A stretch of DNA of 64,000 nucleotides from Pseudomonadota bacterium (GTDB lineage: Bacteria; Pseudomonadota; Alphaproteobacteria; Micropepsales; Micropepsaceae): the NCBI GenBank assembly GCA_018241025.1, contig JAFEEQ010000015.1, positions 248,001-312,000 of the forward strand. The letters run 5' to 3'. The notes under the pieces were generated by a model. That model ran no database searches. It was given only the letters and a program-made list of their open reading frames with translations, and had not been told where the DNA came from. The translations under genes and the position numbers were made by a program. Every line of letters starts with the position of its first letter. Position 1 is the stretch's first letter. Below, piece after piece: positions 1-8,648 of this stretch.

Positions 1-25
1 AAGAGAGCAGCAGCACGGTATCCAT
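1..25 (-). CDS. Possible start of the gene after aroB (partial)
   Basis: Reading leftward, an ATG at 25 opens a frame that begins MDTVLLLS and leaves the window after eight codons. A hydrophobic start here would fit the membrane-anchored CBS-domain (HlyC/CorC-type) protein that often follows aroK-aroB in alphaproteobacteria. No clear ribosome-binding site is visible and the fragment is too short to identify, so both gene and function are guesses from context. Confidence 0.3.
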
Positions 26-106
26 GAGAATCTCGCAGGTTCGGATGAACAGAATGTCATCCGCGGGCCCTGGGGGCCAGCGCAGCGATTTACCTGAGGC
101 GACAGA

Positions 107-1201
107 TCATGCCGAGAGCACGGCCTTCACGGCATCCAGCGGCACATCGTTTGTCACGAAGGCCTGTCCGATTCCGCGCAGCAGGATGAAGGTCAGCTTT
201 CCGTCCTTCACTTTCTTGTCGTGCGCCATGTGCCCGACAAGCTCGTCTGCCGACGGCCGCACACCGGGAATGTCGCCAATGGACGAGGGCAGGCCGCAGG
301 CCTGCAGATGCCTTGCAAAACGCTCGGCATCCTGCCCGTCGCACAGTCCAAGCTGCACCGAGAGCCGGAACGCCATCACCATCCCGATGGCGACACCCTC
401 GCCATGCAGCAGCCGGTCGCTGAAACCCGTCGCCGCCTCGAGCGCATGCCCGAAGGTGTGGCCGAGATTGAGCAGCGCCCGGTCGCCGGTCTCGCGTTCG
501 TCACGCGCGACGATGTCGGCTTTCATCCGGCAGGAATGCGCCACGGCATAGACGCGTGCCTCGCTGTCGCCGTCGATCGCCTTGGCGCCGTTCGCTTCGA
601 GCCAGTTGAAGAAATTCGCATCGCCCAGCGCGCCGTATTTCGCGACCTCCGCATAGCCGGCGAGCAGTTCGCGTTTCGGCAGGGTCGACAGCACATCGGT
701 GTCTGCGATGACGATACGTGGTTGATGGAACAGTCCGACGAGGTTCTTGCCTTCCGGCGTGTTGATCGCAGTCTTGCCGCCGACGGAGGAGTCGACTTGT
801 GCGAGCAGCGTTGTCGGGATCTGCGCAAAGGAGATGCCGCGTTTCATTATTCCGGCCGCGAATCCCGTCAGGTCGCCGATCACGCCGCCGCCCAGGGCAA
901 CGATCAGTCCGCTGCGGTCGACACCGCTGCGCAGGAGTTCGCGCGAAATCTGTTCGAGGCCGGCAAAGCTCTTCGTTCCTTCACCCGCCGCGAGCACGAT
1001 GGGGTGCGCATCGAGCCCGGCCTTGCCCAGGCTGTCGAGCAGCGCCGCGAGATGGATCTCCGCGACATGCGCATCGGTCACGACGGGCAGGGCGCCCCGG
1101 GCCAGCGGCTTCAGCAATTCGCCAGCGCGCGCCAGCATGCCCGGCCCGATATGGATCGGATAGGAACGGTCGGCGAGCGCGACGTCGACGGTCCGACTCA
1201 T
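107..1201 (-). CDS. aroB: 3-dehydroquinate synthase
   Basis: Converts DAHP to 3-dehydroquinate, the second step of the cytoplasmic shikimate pathway, using NAD and a divalent metal. The 364-residue protein has the usual family length. Visible family signatures are the glycine-rich NAD segment GGGVIGDLTGF (about 104-114), the QIPTTLLAQVDSSVGGKTAIN region (127-147), the metal-ligand glutamate in AGYAEVAKYG (E185) and the histidines of NLGHTFGHALE and LLHGEGVAIGM. The ATG overlaps the aroK stop by 4 bp (ATGA), so the two are translationally coupled. The frame is open far upstream, but that part is only aroK read in another frame. Confidence 0.97.
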   Translation of the reverse strand: MSRTVDVALADRSYPIHIGPGMLARAGELLKPLARGALPVVTDAHVAEIHLAALLDSLGKAGLDAHPIVLAAGEGTKSFAGLEQISRELLRSGVDRSGLIVALGGGVIGDLTGFAAGIMKRGISFAQIPTTLLAQVDSSVGGKTAINTPEGKNLVGLFHQPRIVIADTDVLSTLPKRELLAGYAEVAKYGALGDANFFNWLEANGAKAIDGDSEARVYAVAHSCRMKADIVARDERETGDRALLNLGHTFGHALEAATGFSDRLLHGEGVAIGMVMAFRLSVQLGLCDGQDAERFARHLQACGLPSSIGDIPGVRPSADELVGHMAHDKKVKDGKLTFILLRGIGQAFVTNDVPLDAVKAVLSA

Positions 1202-1728
1202 AGTGTCAGCACGCCGTCGGTCTGAAGCAGTTCCACGATCTTCTCCACGGCCTGCGCATGCGGCCCGTTCTCGCTGTCCAGCGTGTGGTCGGCCTCGGCA
1301 TAGACCGGCGAGCGTTCCGCCAGAAGCCGCTCCAGGGTCGCGCGCGGATCGCCATTGCGCAGCAGCGGCCGCGAGTCGCGCCTCTGGGTTCGCGCCAGCA
1401 GGACATCGATGGGCGCACGAAGCCAGATCGTCGCAGCATGCCCCTTGAGTGCCGCGCGGGTCGTCGCATCCATGAAGGCGCCGCCGCCGGTCGCGATGAC
1501 GCGCGGCGGCTCTTGCAGCAGACGCAGGATCACCTTGCGCTCGCCGTCGCGGAACGCCGGTTCGCCATAACGCTCGAAAATCTGCGATATCGTGCAGCCG
1601 GCGGCGGATTCGATCTCGCTGTCGGCATCCTTGAACCCGACCCCCAGTCGCGTGGCCAGGCGCCGGCCGATCGAGCTCTTGCCCGCGCCCATCATTCCCA
1701 CCAGTGCGACCGATCGCGCCAATCTCAT
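1198..1728 (-). CDS. aroK: Shikimate kinase
   Basis: Phosphorylates shikimate with ATP to shikimate 3-phosphate. The 176-residue protein is the usual size. It shows the P-loop GMMGAGKSS near the N-terminus, the substrate-binding DADSEIE segment, the GGGAFMD motif and RPLL in the lid region. It is the first gene of an aroK-aroB pair and overlaps aroB by 4 bp. The upstream neighbour at 1819 is divergent, so the promoter must lie in the 90 bp between them. Confidence 0.97.
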   Translation of the reverse strand: MRLARSVALVGMMGAGKSSIGRRLATRLGVGFKDADSEIESAAGCTISQIFERYGEPAFRDGERKVILRLLQEPPRVIATGGGAFMDATTRAALKGHAATIWLRAPIDVLLARTQRRDSRPLLRNGDPRATLERLLAERSPVYAEADHTLDSENGPHAQAVEKIVELLQTDGVLTL

Positions 1729-1818
1729 GGAATTCGCTTACACGGCCCACACCGTTCCTGCCAACAGGTCTTGCGGAGCCGGTTCTAATTCCGCCACAAA
1801 CGGCTGGGAGTTTTCATC

Positions 1819-1986
1819 ATGCGTTCGAGGAATTTCGAGTCATCGGGCTGGGGTCTGCGCATCGCCATCGGCGCGGGCGTTCTGGTGCTGGTTTTGGCGG
1901 TCGGCCTCGCCATCTATGGCGGCCGGGTGCAGCCGAAACTGCAGACTATTGAGCAGATCGTGCCGAATGACCGCCTTCCGGCCTAG
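1819..1986 (+). CDS. Small single-pass membrane protein
   Basis: A 55-residue frame starting MRSRNFESSGWGLR, with a GGGAG ribosome-binding site about 7 bp upstream. It has one strongly hydrophobic helix (residues 15-33, with the run GVLVLVLAVGLAIYGG) and a polar C-terminal tail ending NDRLPA. Its last 20 bp overlap the start of the secreted protein at 1967 in another frame, which suggests translational coupling. The topology is probably cytoplasmic N-terminus, periplasmic C-terminus. The function is unknown. Its real status rests on the good ribosome-binding site, the clean helix and its place between aroK and the next gene. Confidence 0.7.
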   Translation: MRSRNFESSGWGLRIAIGAGVLVLVLAVGLAIYGGRVQPKLQTIEQIVPNDRLPA

Positions 1987-3760
1987 CCTGGTCCTGGCGG
2001 CGCTGCTCGTTCTGGCCGGCGCCGCGCCGGCGCAGACGACGCAGCCAGCGGCCCAGCCGGACAATCCGCCCGCCGCGACCGGCGCGCCGACGCCCCTCGG
2101 TGGCCCGGCGCCGGATGCGGTGGAGGACACGCCGCTTCCGCCGGCGCCCACCGAATACACGCCCGGTGCCTATAGCCGCGACACCGGCGGCATTGTCGCA
2201 TCGGGTGGCGATCTCGGCGTCGTCGACGGGCCGCCGGTCGGCACGCTGACCGATGCCAATGGCGGGCTCGGTCAGTCGATGTGGGTCAACGCCGACCGCG
2301 GCGCGATCGAAGACCTGCTCGGACGCCTGCCGCTGGTCAGCAGCGATCCTTTCGTCCGCGCCCTGGCGCGCCGCGTCGTCCTCACGGTGTCGGATTCGCC
2401 CGTCGGCGGCGCCAAGCGCGCGCTCGCCACCATCCGCATCGAGCGCCTGTTGCAGGGCGGACTGATCGACGAGGCCGGCACGATGGCCGCCGCGCTCCGC
2501 CTCGACAACGATCCGGACTTCGCGCGCGTCCAGGCCGAAGCGCTGCTCTATGCCAAGCGCGATGCCGATGTCTGCGGGCCATTGACCGCGACTCGTTTGA
2601 GCGCGCCCGATCCGTTCTGGCTCGAACTGCGCACATGGTGTTTCCGCGCCGCCGGCGACGATGCCTCGGCCGACCTGATGCATGCGGCTTTCGAAGTGCA
2701 GGGGATCAAGGACCCGGCCTTCGACGTCCTGGCGGACGATGTGCTGAACGGCAAGAAGACCATGCCGCCGGCCATCGATCATCCATCCGCGCTTCACATC
2801 TACCTGTTGCGCATGGCCGGCTTGCCGGTCACCAACGCGATCGCCGCGAAGATGGGCACAGCCGCGAACCTTCTTGCCGCGCGCGATCCTCGCAACAGCG
2901 CCGCGGATCGGCTTTCGGCGGCAGCACGGATTTCCGGCACGGGCGCCCTGAGCAATGCGGAGCTTCTCGCCATCATCAACGCGCAGGCCATCCCGGCTTC
3001 GCAGCTCGCGACCGCGCAGGCGACCGCCGCCAAGATGACCTTTCTGCCGGCCCAGTCGCTCCTGCGCCGGGCGGCTAGTCTGGAGAGCCGTCCGCCGGTC
3101 AAGGCCGACATCCTCGTCTCGGCGCTGATCCCGAACGGCAATATCGACCGCCTGCCGCAGACCGCGGCCCTTCAGGAAGACATTGCGACGACGATAAAGC
3201 CGGACACGATGACGGCGCTTTATCGTTTCGCGATTTCGCGCGCGCTCATCCTGCGCGGCAAGCCCGATGCCGCCGCGGCCTGGTATGCCTCGGTACCCGA
3301 CGATGCCGACCTCCACACCTTTCAGGTTCTAATCGACCTCGCCGCGCCGACACCGGCGCGCGATGCGGCGGCGAGTTCGGCCTTCGCCTGGTTCGCCAAG
3401 AAAGCCGCACCGCAGCAGGACCCATCCGCCTCGGCGGCATTGGCGCTCGGGCTTTCCAAAGTCCTCGGAAAAACGATGCCGGCCGATGCGGCAGCGCTCG
3501 CCGGCACGCTCGGCGCCAATCGCTGGCCCGGCGCCCGTCCCGATCCCGGCGAGGTGCGCAAGATGGTCTCGGCTGCGGGTCAGCCCGGCCGCAAGGGCGA
3601 AGCCATTCTCCGCTTGCTTGCCATCGTCGGCGCCAACGGTCCGGCCGACCTGCCGCCGGACGTCGTCATCGAATGCGTCCGTACGCTCCAGCTCATCGGC
3701 CTCACCACCGAAGCCCGTGCGCTCGCCATCGAAGCCTTGGCGATGACACGGCCGTCATGA
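1967..3760 (+). CDS. Secreted alanine-rich protein of unknown function
   Basis: The 597-residue protein begins with a signal peptide (MTAFRPSLVLAALLVLAG, with cleavage likely after APAQ), followed by a Pro/Ala/Thr-rich linker to about residue 65. The rest is a long, Ala-rich, mostly helical region compatible with helical repeats, with no catalytic motif I recognise. The ATG lies inside the end of the small membrane-protein gene. Its stop overlaps the xerD start (ATGA). Such a long exported protein directly before xerD is probably periplasmic. The function is unknown and I do not assign a family. Confidence 0.8.
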   Translation: MTAFRPSLVLAALLVLAGAAPAQTTQPAAQPDNPPAATGAPTPLGGPAPDAVEDTPLPPAPTEYTPGAYSRDTGGIVASGGDLGVVDGPPVGTLTDANGGLGQSMWVNADRGAIEDLLGRLPLVSSDPFVRALARRVVLTVSDSPVGGAKRALATIRIERLLQGGLIDEAGTMAAALRLDNDPDFARVQAEALLYAKRDADVCGPLTATRLSAPDPFWLELRTWCFRAAGDDASADLMHAAFEVQGIKDPAFDVLADDVLNGKKTMPPAIDHPSALHIYLLRMAGLPVTNAIAAKMGTAANLLAARDPRNSAADRLSAAARISGTGALSNAELLAIINAQAIPASQLATAQATAAKMTFLPAQSLLRRAASLESRPPVKADILVSALIPNGNIDRLPQTAALQEDIATTIKPDTMTALYRFAISRALILRGKPDAAAAWYASVPDDADLHTFQVLIDLAAPTPARDAAASSAFAWFAKKAAPQQDPSASAALALGLSKVLGKTMPADAAALAGTLGANRWPGARPDPGEVRKMVSAAGQPGRKGEAILRLLAIVGANGPADLPPDVVIECVRTLQLIGLTTEARALAIEALAMTRPS

Positions 3761-4695
3761 GCGGCGACGCCGACCTGATTGAAGCCTTCCTCGACATGAT
3801 GAGCGCTGAGCGCGGCTCTTCCGCCAACACGCTGGACGCCTACCGCCGCGACCTCGGCGACTTCGCCGGCCATCGCGCCGCAAAGGGCGGGCGTATCAAG
3901 TCGGCGACGCGCGAAGACATCCGCGCCTATCTCGCGCAGATGTCGAAGAGCACGGCGCCTTCGACCCAGGCGCGTCGCCTCTCGGCCCTGCGCCAGTTCT
4001 TCGCCTTTCTTTATTCTGACGGCATCCGTAAGGATGATCCCACCGACGCCGTCGACGCGCCGCGCCGCTCGCGTCCGCTGCCCAAGGTCCTGTCGCGCGC
4101 CGACATGGATGCGCTGATCGCCGCCGCGCGTGCGCAGGCCGACAAATCCGCCGAAGGCATCCGTCTGCTCTGCATGGTCGAGATGCTCTACGCATCGGGC
4201 CTGCGTGTCTCCGAATTGATCACCTTGCCGCTCACCGCCGCGCGCAATCGTGACGGCTTCCTGCTGGTGCGCGGCAAGGGCGACAAGGAGCGCCTTGCGC
4301 CGCTCAACAAATCGGCCCGCGCGGCGATGGCCGACTGGCTCGCTGTCCGCGACGACTTCCTGCCGAAGAGCGCGCGCCGCTCCCATGCCGAGCGTTATCT
4401 TTTCCCCTCGCGCGGCGTCGAGGGTCACATCACCCGGCGGCGCATGCATCAGATGCTGAAGGAACTGGCGCTGGCGGCGAATATCGACCCGGCAAAGCTC
4501 TCGCCTCATGTCCTGCGCCATGCTTTCGCGACCCATCTGGTCGAGGGAGGCGCCGATCTGCGCAGCGTCCAGACATTGCTCGGCCATGCCGATATCGCGA
4601 CGACGCAGATCTATACGCATGTCGCGAAGGACAGGCTGACGCAGGTCGTCGAAGCCGCACACCCGCTTTCCCGGCGGACAAAACCGAAAGTTTGA
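3757..4695 (+). CDS. xerD: Tyrosine recombinase XerD
   Basis: Site-specific recombinase that, with XerC, resolves chromosome dimers at dif at the division septum. The 312 residues comprise an N-terminal SAM-like core-binding domain (about 1-105) and a catalytic domain. All catalytic residues are present: R150 in SGLRVSEL, K174 in RGKGDKERL, H251 and R254 in SPHVLRHAFATH, H277 in LLGHADI and the nucleophile Y286 in TQIYTHV. I chose the ATG at 3757, which overlaps the preceding stop, rather than the longer frame. XerD rather than XerC is inferred from the sequence and from accA lying downstream, a common alphaproteobacterial order. Confidence 0.93.
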   Translation: MSGDADLIEAFLDMMSAERGSSANTLDAYRRDLGDFAGHRAAKGGRIKSATREDIRAYLAQMSKSTAPSTQARRLSALRQFFAFLYSDGIRKDDPTDAVDAPRRSRPLPKVLSRADMDALIAAARAQADKSAEGIRLLCMVEMLYASGLRVSELITLPLTAARNRDGFLLVRGKGDKERLAPLNKSARAAMADWLAVRDDFLPKSARRSHAERYLFPSRGVEGHITRRRMHQMLKELALAANIDPAKLSPHVLRHAFATHLVEGGADLRSVQTLLGHADIATTQIYTHVAKDRLTQVVEAAHPLSRRTKPKV

Positions 4696-4735
4696 CCTAC
4701 AATCGGCGCATCAAAATTACCGGAGTGATTGTCCC

Positions 4736-5722
4736 GTGTCCTTCACCACCATCGAGCGCCAGGCGCCGGTCCGCATCTATCGTTCCAAGCTCTTCGTGCC
4801 GGGCTCCAAGACCAACTTCTTCGAGAAAGCCGCTGCCGGTCCCGCCGACTGTGTTTGCCTCGACCTCGAAGACGCCGTCGCCCCCGCCGACAAGGATAAG
4901 GCGCGCGACAATGTGGTGGCCGCACTCAACGATGTCGACTGGAAGGGCAAGATCGTCACCGTCCGCATCAACGGCCTCGACACGACCTGGTGCTACAAGG
5001 ACGTGATCGCGCTGGTCGAGAAGGGCGGCGAGAAGCTCGACGCCATCATGATCCCGAAGGTTGCCAATGCGAAGGACGTCTACGCCATCGACTGGCTGAT
5101 GACCCAGTGCTCGCAGAACGCCGGCCGCAGGAAGAAGATCGGCATCGAGGTCATCATCGAAAGCGTCCTCGGCCTGAAGAACATCGACGAGATCGCGGCC
5201 TCTTCGAAGCGCATGGAGACGCTGCATTTCGGCGCCGCCGACTATGCCGCGAGCCAGGGCATGCGCACGACCAATATCGGCGGCGGCAATGCCGACTACG
5301 TCATGCTCACCGACAAGGACGAGGCAGACCGGCGCGAGCGTCACTGGAACGATCTCTGGCATTATCCGCTGTTCAAGCTGGTGCAGGCAGCGCGCGCCCA
5401 TGGCCTCGTCGCGATCGACGGCCCCTTCGGCGACTATCAGGACCCGGACGGCTTCCGCGCCCAGGCCAACCGCACCGCGATCCTCGGCTGCGAAGGCAAA
5501 TGGGCGATCCATCCGAGCCAGGTCGAACTCTGCAACGAGATCTTCACCCCGCCCGAAAAGGAAGTCGCCCGCGCCCAGGCGATCCTCGACTCGATGAAGG
5601 ACGCGCACAACACGGGTTCCGGCGCGGCGAGCCTCAACGGCGTCCTGATCGACGCCGCCTCGATCCGCCAGGCCGAAGTCATCGTCAAGCAGATGGCGAT
5701 GATCCGAGAGAAGGGGAAGTAG
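4736..5722 (+). CDS. mcl: Malyl-CoA / beta-methylmalyl-CoA lyase family enzyme
   Basis: HpcH/HpaI-type CoA-ester lyase of 328 residues. It closely resembles methylotroph malyl-CoA lyases in length and motifs: RSKLFVPGS near the start, CLDLEDAVAP with the metal-binding acidic residues, RINGLDT, IGIEVIIES, LHFGAADYAAS, IDGPFGDYQDPDG and KWAIHPSQV. The expected reaction is reversible cleavage of malyl-CoA (or beta-methylmalyl-CoA) to acetyl- or propionyl-CoA and glyoxylate, with Mg2+. The start is GTG with a GGAG site about 10 bp before it. The 3' end overlaps the convergent sigma-factor gene by 38 bp. No serine-cycle or ethylmalonyl-CoA genes are visible nearby, so the pathway is inferred. Confidence 0.82.
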   Translation: MSFTTIERQAPVRIYRSKLFVPGSKTNFFEKAAAGPADCVCLDLEDAVAPADKDKARDNVVAALNDVDWKGKIVTVRINGLDTTWCYKDVIALVEKGGEKLDAIMIPKVANAKDVYAIDWLMTQCSQNAGRRKKIGIEVIIESVLGLKNIDEIAASSKRMETLHFGAADYAASQGMRTTNIGGGNADYVMLTDKDEADRRERHWNDLWHYPLFKLVQAARAHGLVAIDGPFGDYQDPDGFRAQANRTAILGCEGKWAIHPSQVELCNEIFTPPEKEVARAQAILDSMKDAHNTGSGAASLNGVLIDAASIRQAEVIVKQMAMIREKGK

Positions 5723-6605
5723 TGATCCGCCGGAGTTTGTCCGGGTTGCGCACCAGATAGATCACGGTGATCCGCTCACCGTCGAAGTCGATGGTGAGGG
5801 CGGAGTGCAAACCGTCGATCGTCTGAAACAGCACGCCGGGCATGCCGTTCAGCTCCGTCACGACCGGAACGATCCCGCCTTCGGGCGAGAATTTGCGCAT
5901 CACGCCAAGCGTGAAGCGCATCACCTTGTCGGCGCCGAAGATCGGATTGAGCGCCGCCGCCGCCTTGCCGCCACCGTCAGAATAGAGCACGACGTCATTC
6001 GCCAGCAGGCGCGTGATCGCGGCCGTGTCGTTGCTTGCCGCAGCGGCGACGAACTGGGCGACCAGCGCGCGATGCGCCTCGGCGTTCACGGCATGGCGCG
6101 GCCGCGCCTCGCGCACTCGTTCGCGCGCCCGGCTGACGAGTTTGCGGCAAGCCGCTTCGTTGCGCTCGAGCATCTCGGCAATCGCGGAATATTCGCAGTC
6201 GAAAGCATCGTGTAGGATCAGCGCTGCGCGCTCTTCCGGCGACAGTCGTTCGAGGACATGCAGAAGGGCCAGTGATAGATCGGAGGCCAACTCCGCCCGC
6301 GCAGCCGGCGCGTCGGCCGCCAGCGCCCGCGTGTCGTCCGGCAGAAGCGGTTCCGGCAGCCACGGTCCGACATAGCTTTCGCGCCGCCGCCTTGCCTTGC
6401 GCAGCGCATCGAGCGACAGACGAACCGTCACCGCCGACAACCAGGCATGCGGATCGCGAATGTCCTCATCGGCGGCGCGGTTCCAGCGCAGCCAGGCTTC
6501 CTGCACGATATCTTCCGCCGCGCTCATCTCGCCCAGCATGCGATAGGCGATGCCGAGCAGATGCGTGCGCTGCTCTTCGAAGTCCGTGAGCCTGCCGTCC
6601 GTCAT
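5685..6605 (-). CDS. ECF sigma factor of the ECF41 group (SigJ-like)
   Basis: A 306-residue sigma factor with region 2 (about 10-72), region 4 (about 108-165) and a C-terminal SnoaL/NTF2-like domain (about 180-290), which in this group modulates sigma activity in place of a separate anti-sigma factor. All three ECF41 landmarks are visible: WLPEP in the linker (82-86), DGGGK (210-214) and NPDKL near the end (287-291). It is the last gene of a three-gene operon; its ATG overlaps the stop of the AhpD-like gene (ATGA). The promoter at 7567-7593 looks like an ECF41 target, so the operon is probably autoregulated. Confidence 0.93.
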   Translation of the reverse strand: MTDGRLTDFEEQRTHLLGIAYRMLGEMSAAEDIVQEAWLRWNRAADEDIRDPHAWLSAVTVRLSLDALRKARRRRESYVGPWLPEPLLPDDTRALAADAPAARAELASDLSLALLHVLERLSPEERAALILHDAFDCEYSAIAEMLERNEAACRKLVSRARERVREARPRHAVNAEAHRALVAQFVAAAASNDTAAITRLLANDVVLYSDGGGKAAAALNPIFGADKVMRFTLGVMRKFSPEGGIVPVVTELNGMPGVLFQTIDGLHSALTIDFDGERITVIYLVRNPDKLRRITTSPSLGSSPSA

Positions 6606-7147
6606 GCGGCCTTCAGCATCTGGTTCACCGCAACGTCGTCCGTGCCGATACGCACGCGCTGGCAGGTTTTGGCGTGTCCGAGCGCGCGCTTCAGCACCGG
6701 GAAATTCCTTGCATACATCGGCGCAAAGGCAAGCGCGACGACACCGGCCTTGCCCCAGCGCCGCACCACTTGCTCGCGCAGATCGTCGAGCCTGTCGCTC
6801 GCTTGCAGCAGGGCGCGGCCGAAGTCGAAGGCGAGCTGCGCATCTGCCGGTGCCGGCTGGCCGCTGAGCAGCGCCTTGATCGTTGCGGGCGCGGTGCCGG
6901 CCTCGATCGCCATGTCGGTGGCGATCTGCACGCAGGGCCCGCAATCCTCGACCAGGGCGCCGGCAATACCGGCGCAGTGCCAGACATCGGCCGCGACCGG
7001 TCCGCGCCAGCGCGCCGCCATCTGCGCCTTCATGTAGCGCCGCATGGCGCCCGGCGAGATATCGGTAAGCTCGTGCAGATAGGTCGCGTCATAGCCATAG
7101 CGCGTCTCCATCGCGCGGATCGTACGATGCAGGATCCATTTGAACAT
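6602..7147 (-). CDS. AhpD/carboxymuconolactone decarboxylase-fold protein
   Basis: A 181-residue protein with a redox-type CxxC in VEDCGPCVQIATDMA (C69 and C72), typical of AhpD-like members of the carboxymuconolactone decarboxylase superfamily. That superfamily is one of the standard partners of ECF41 sigma factors. It overlaps the membrane-protein gene upstream (TGATG) and the sigma factor downstream (ATGA). The likely role is thiol-based peroxide or organic-radical handling. The substrate is unknown, and a non-redox role cannot be excluded. Confidence 0.8.
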   Translation of the reverse strand: MFKWILHRTIRAMETRYGYDATYLHELTDISPGAMRRYMKAQMAARWRGPVAADVWHCAGIAGALVEDCGPCVQIATDMAIEAGTAPATIKALLSGQPAPADAQLAFDFGRALLQASDRLDDLREQVVRRWGKAGVVALAFAPMYARNFPVLKRALGHAKTCQRVRIGTDDVAVNQMLKAA

Positions 7148-7539
7148 CAGCCTTCTCCTTTGCGATAGCGCAGATAGGCGAGGGCGGCGCCGAGCGCACC
7201 GGTGAGGATTACGCCCACGCCCTCCTTGATCAGGTCCATGCCCGGCGGCACGCCGTGCATGATCCATTCGTCGACATGGAACAGGCCGTGGAGCAGGGGC
7301 CAGACCGACCCTGCGACCGCCCAGGCGGCATTCCCGGCGCCGCGCCGGCTGCCCAGAAGCTGGCCCACGCCGCTCGCCAGATAAGCGAGGCCGATATCCG
7401 TGATGAAGTGAAAATGGAGGTGATCGGGGGCGTTGAGTTGAACCACGCCGGCCGCCCATTGGGACGGAAAAGCCAGCATGATCAGGCCACTAGCCAGGTG
7501 AAACAGCCCCAAAAGGGCCAAAAGTAACCGTACGGACAT
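7147..7539 (-). CDS. Small four-helix membrane protein, ECF41 operon
   Basis: A 130-residue protein with about four hydrophobic helices (residues 3-22, 43-62, 70-88 and 103-123) and several histidines (HLHFHF and LHGLFHVDEW). It is the first gene of the ECF41 operon and lies about 20-25 bp downstream of the predicted transcription start. The family is not recognised with certainty; it resembles small DoxX- or DUF4345-like integral membrane proteins. It could supply quinone-linked redox chemistry or signal input, but that is inferred from context only. Confidence 0.72.
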   Translation of the reverse strand: MSVRLLLALLGLFHLASGLIMLAFPSQWAAGVVQLNAPDHLHFHFITDIGLAYLASGVGQLLGSRRGAGNAAWAVAGSVWPLLHGLFHVDEWIMHGVPPGMDLIKEGVGVILTGALGAALAYLRYRKGEG

Positions 7540-7566
7540 CGGTCCAGCCTCGTGTTTCGCCGTTAA

Positions 7567-7593
7567 GACGCCCGAGCCTCTGGATTTGTGACC
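7567..7593 (-). promoter_or_regulatory. Predicted ECF41-type promoter of the 7539-5685 operon
   Basis: On the minus strand the sequence reads GGTCACA, 16 bp, CGTC. The ECF41 target consensus, as I recall it, is TGTCACA-N16-CGTC, so this differs at one position and has the exact spacing. The -10 element ends 27 bp before the first ATG at 7539, leaving a short leader. It lies directly upstream of an operon encoding an ECF41 sigma factor, so autoregulation is likely. Confidence 0.72.
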
Positions 7594-7688
7594 GCAAATC
7601 CCTCTATCAGGGGCGGACGTCGACCGGTCGGGCCTGGAACCCGGCGCGTTCCGCCAGTGTTATGGCCAACGGTTCAACGCGAGCGAGC

Positions 7689-8648
7689 ATGCACACCTAT
7701 CTCGATTTCGAACGTCCCATTGCGGAAGTAGAAGGCAAGATCGTCGAGCTCCGGAAACTGGCCGAGGAAGATCCGGCGCTCCAGATCGACTCCGAAGTCG
7801 CTCGCCTTCAGACCCGCGCCGACACTTTGGTCAAGGACGCCTATGCCAAGCTCACGCCCTGGCAGAAGGTGCAGGTCGCGCGCCATCCCGGCCGGCCGCA
7901 TTTCACGGATTACGCAAAGAACCTCTTCGACGAATTCACGCCGCTCGCCGGTGATCGCTCCTTCGGCGACGATCACGCCATCATCACTGCGCTGGCCCGC
8001 TTCCGCGGCCGCTCGGTCATGGTCATGGGCCATGAGAAGGGCAACGACACCAAGACCCGCCTCAAGCACAATTTCGGCATGGCGATGCCCGAGGGCTACC
8101 GCAAGTCGGAACGCATGTTCGAGATGGCCGACCGTTTCGGCTTGCCGGTGATCTCGCTGGTCGATACCTCCGGCGCCTACAACGGCGTTGCCGCCGAAGA
8201 GCGTGGCCAGTCCGAAGCCATCGCGCGCTCGACCCAGGCTGGTCTTCAGGTCCGCGTCCCGTTCATCACCGTGGTGATCGGCGAGGGTGGCTCGGGCGGC
8301 GCGCTCGCCATCGCCACCGGCAATCGCGTCTACATGCTCGAGCATGCGGTCTATTCGGTCATATCGCCCGAGGGCTGCGCCTCGATCCTGTGGCGCAAAT
8401 CCGACAAGCAGCAGGAAGCCGCTGCCGCGATGCGAATTTCGGCGCAGGATTGTCTCTCTCTGAAAGTGATCGACGCGATCATCCCCGAGCCCGTCGGCGG
8501 CGCCCATCGCGCGCCTGAGGAAGCAATCCTCAACGTCGGCGAACAGATCGCTCGCGCGCTCTCCGAACTCGACAAGGTTCCCGGCGACCAGCTCCGCAAG
8601 GATCGCCGCGAGAAGTATCTCGCGATGGGCCGCAACCTCGCCATTTAG
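7689..8648 (+). CDS. accA: Acetyl-CoA carboxylase carboxyltransferase, alpha subunit
   Basis: Forms the carboxyltransferase with AccD and moves CO2 from carboxybiotin to acetyl-CoA, committing carbon to fatty acid synthesis. It has the family's usual 319 residues: N-terminal MHTYLDFERPIAE, crotonase-fold core with VISLVDTSGAYNG, the oxyanion segment GEGGSGGALAIA and the conserved SVISPEGCASILW. I start at the ATG at 7689 because homologues begin at MHxYLDFE. An ATG at 7662 would add nine residues. Neither start has a strong ribosome-binding site. The stop overlaps the convergent toxin gene by 4 bp. Confidence 0.96.
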   Translation: MHTYLDFERPIAEVEGKIVELRKLAEEDPALQIDSEVARLQTRADTLVKDAYAKLTPWQKVQVARHPGRPHFTDYAKNLFDEFTPLAGDRSFGDDHAIITALARFRGRSVMVMGHEKGNDTKTRLKHNFGMAMPEGYRKSERMFEMADRFGLPVISLVDTSGAYNGVAAEERGQSEAIARSTQAGLQVRVPFITVVIGEGGSGGALAIATGNRVYMLEHAVYSVISPEGCASILWRKSDKQQEAAAAMRISAQDCLSLKVIDAIIPEPVGGAHRAPEEAILNVGEQIARALSELDKVPGDQLRKDRREKYLAMGRNLAI

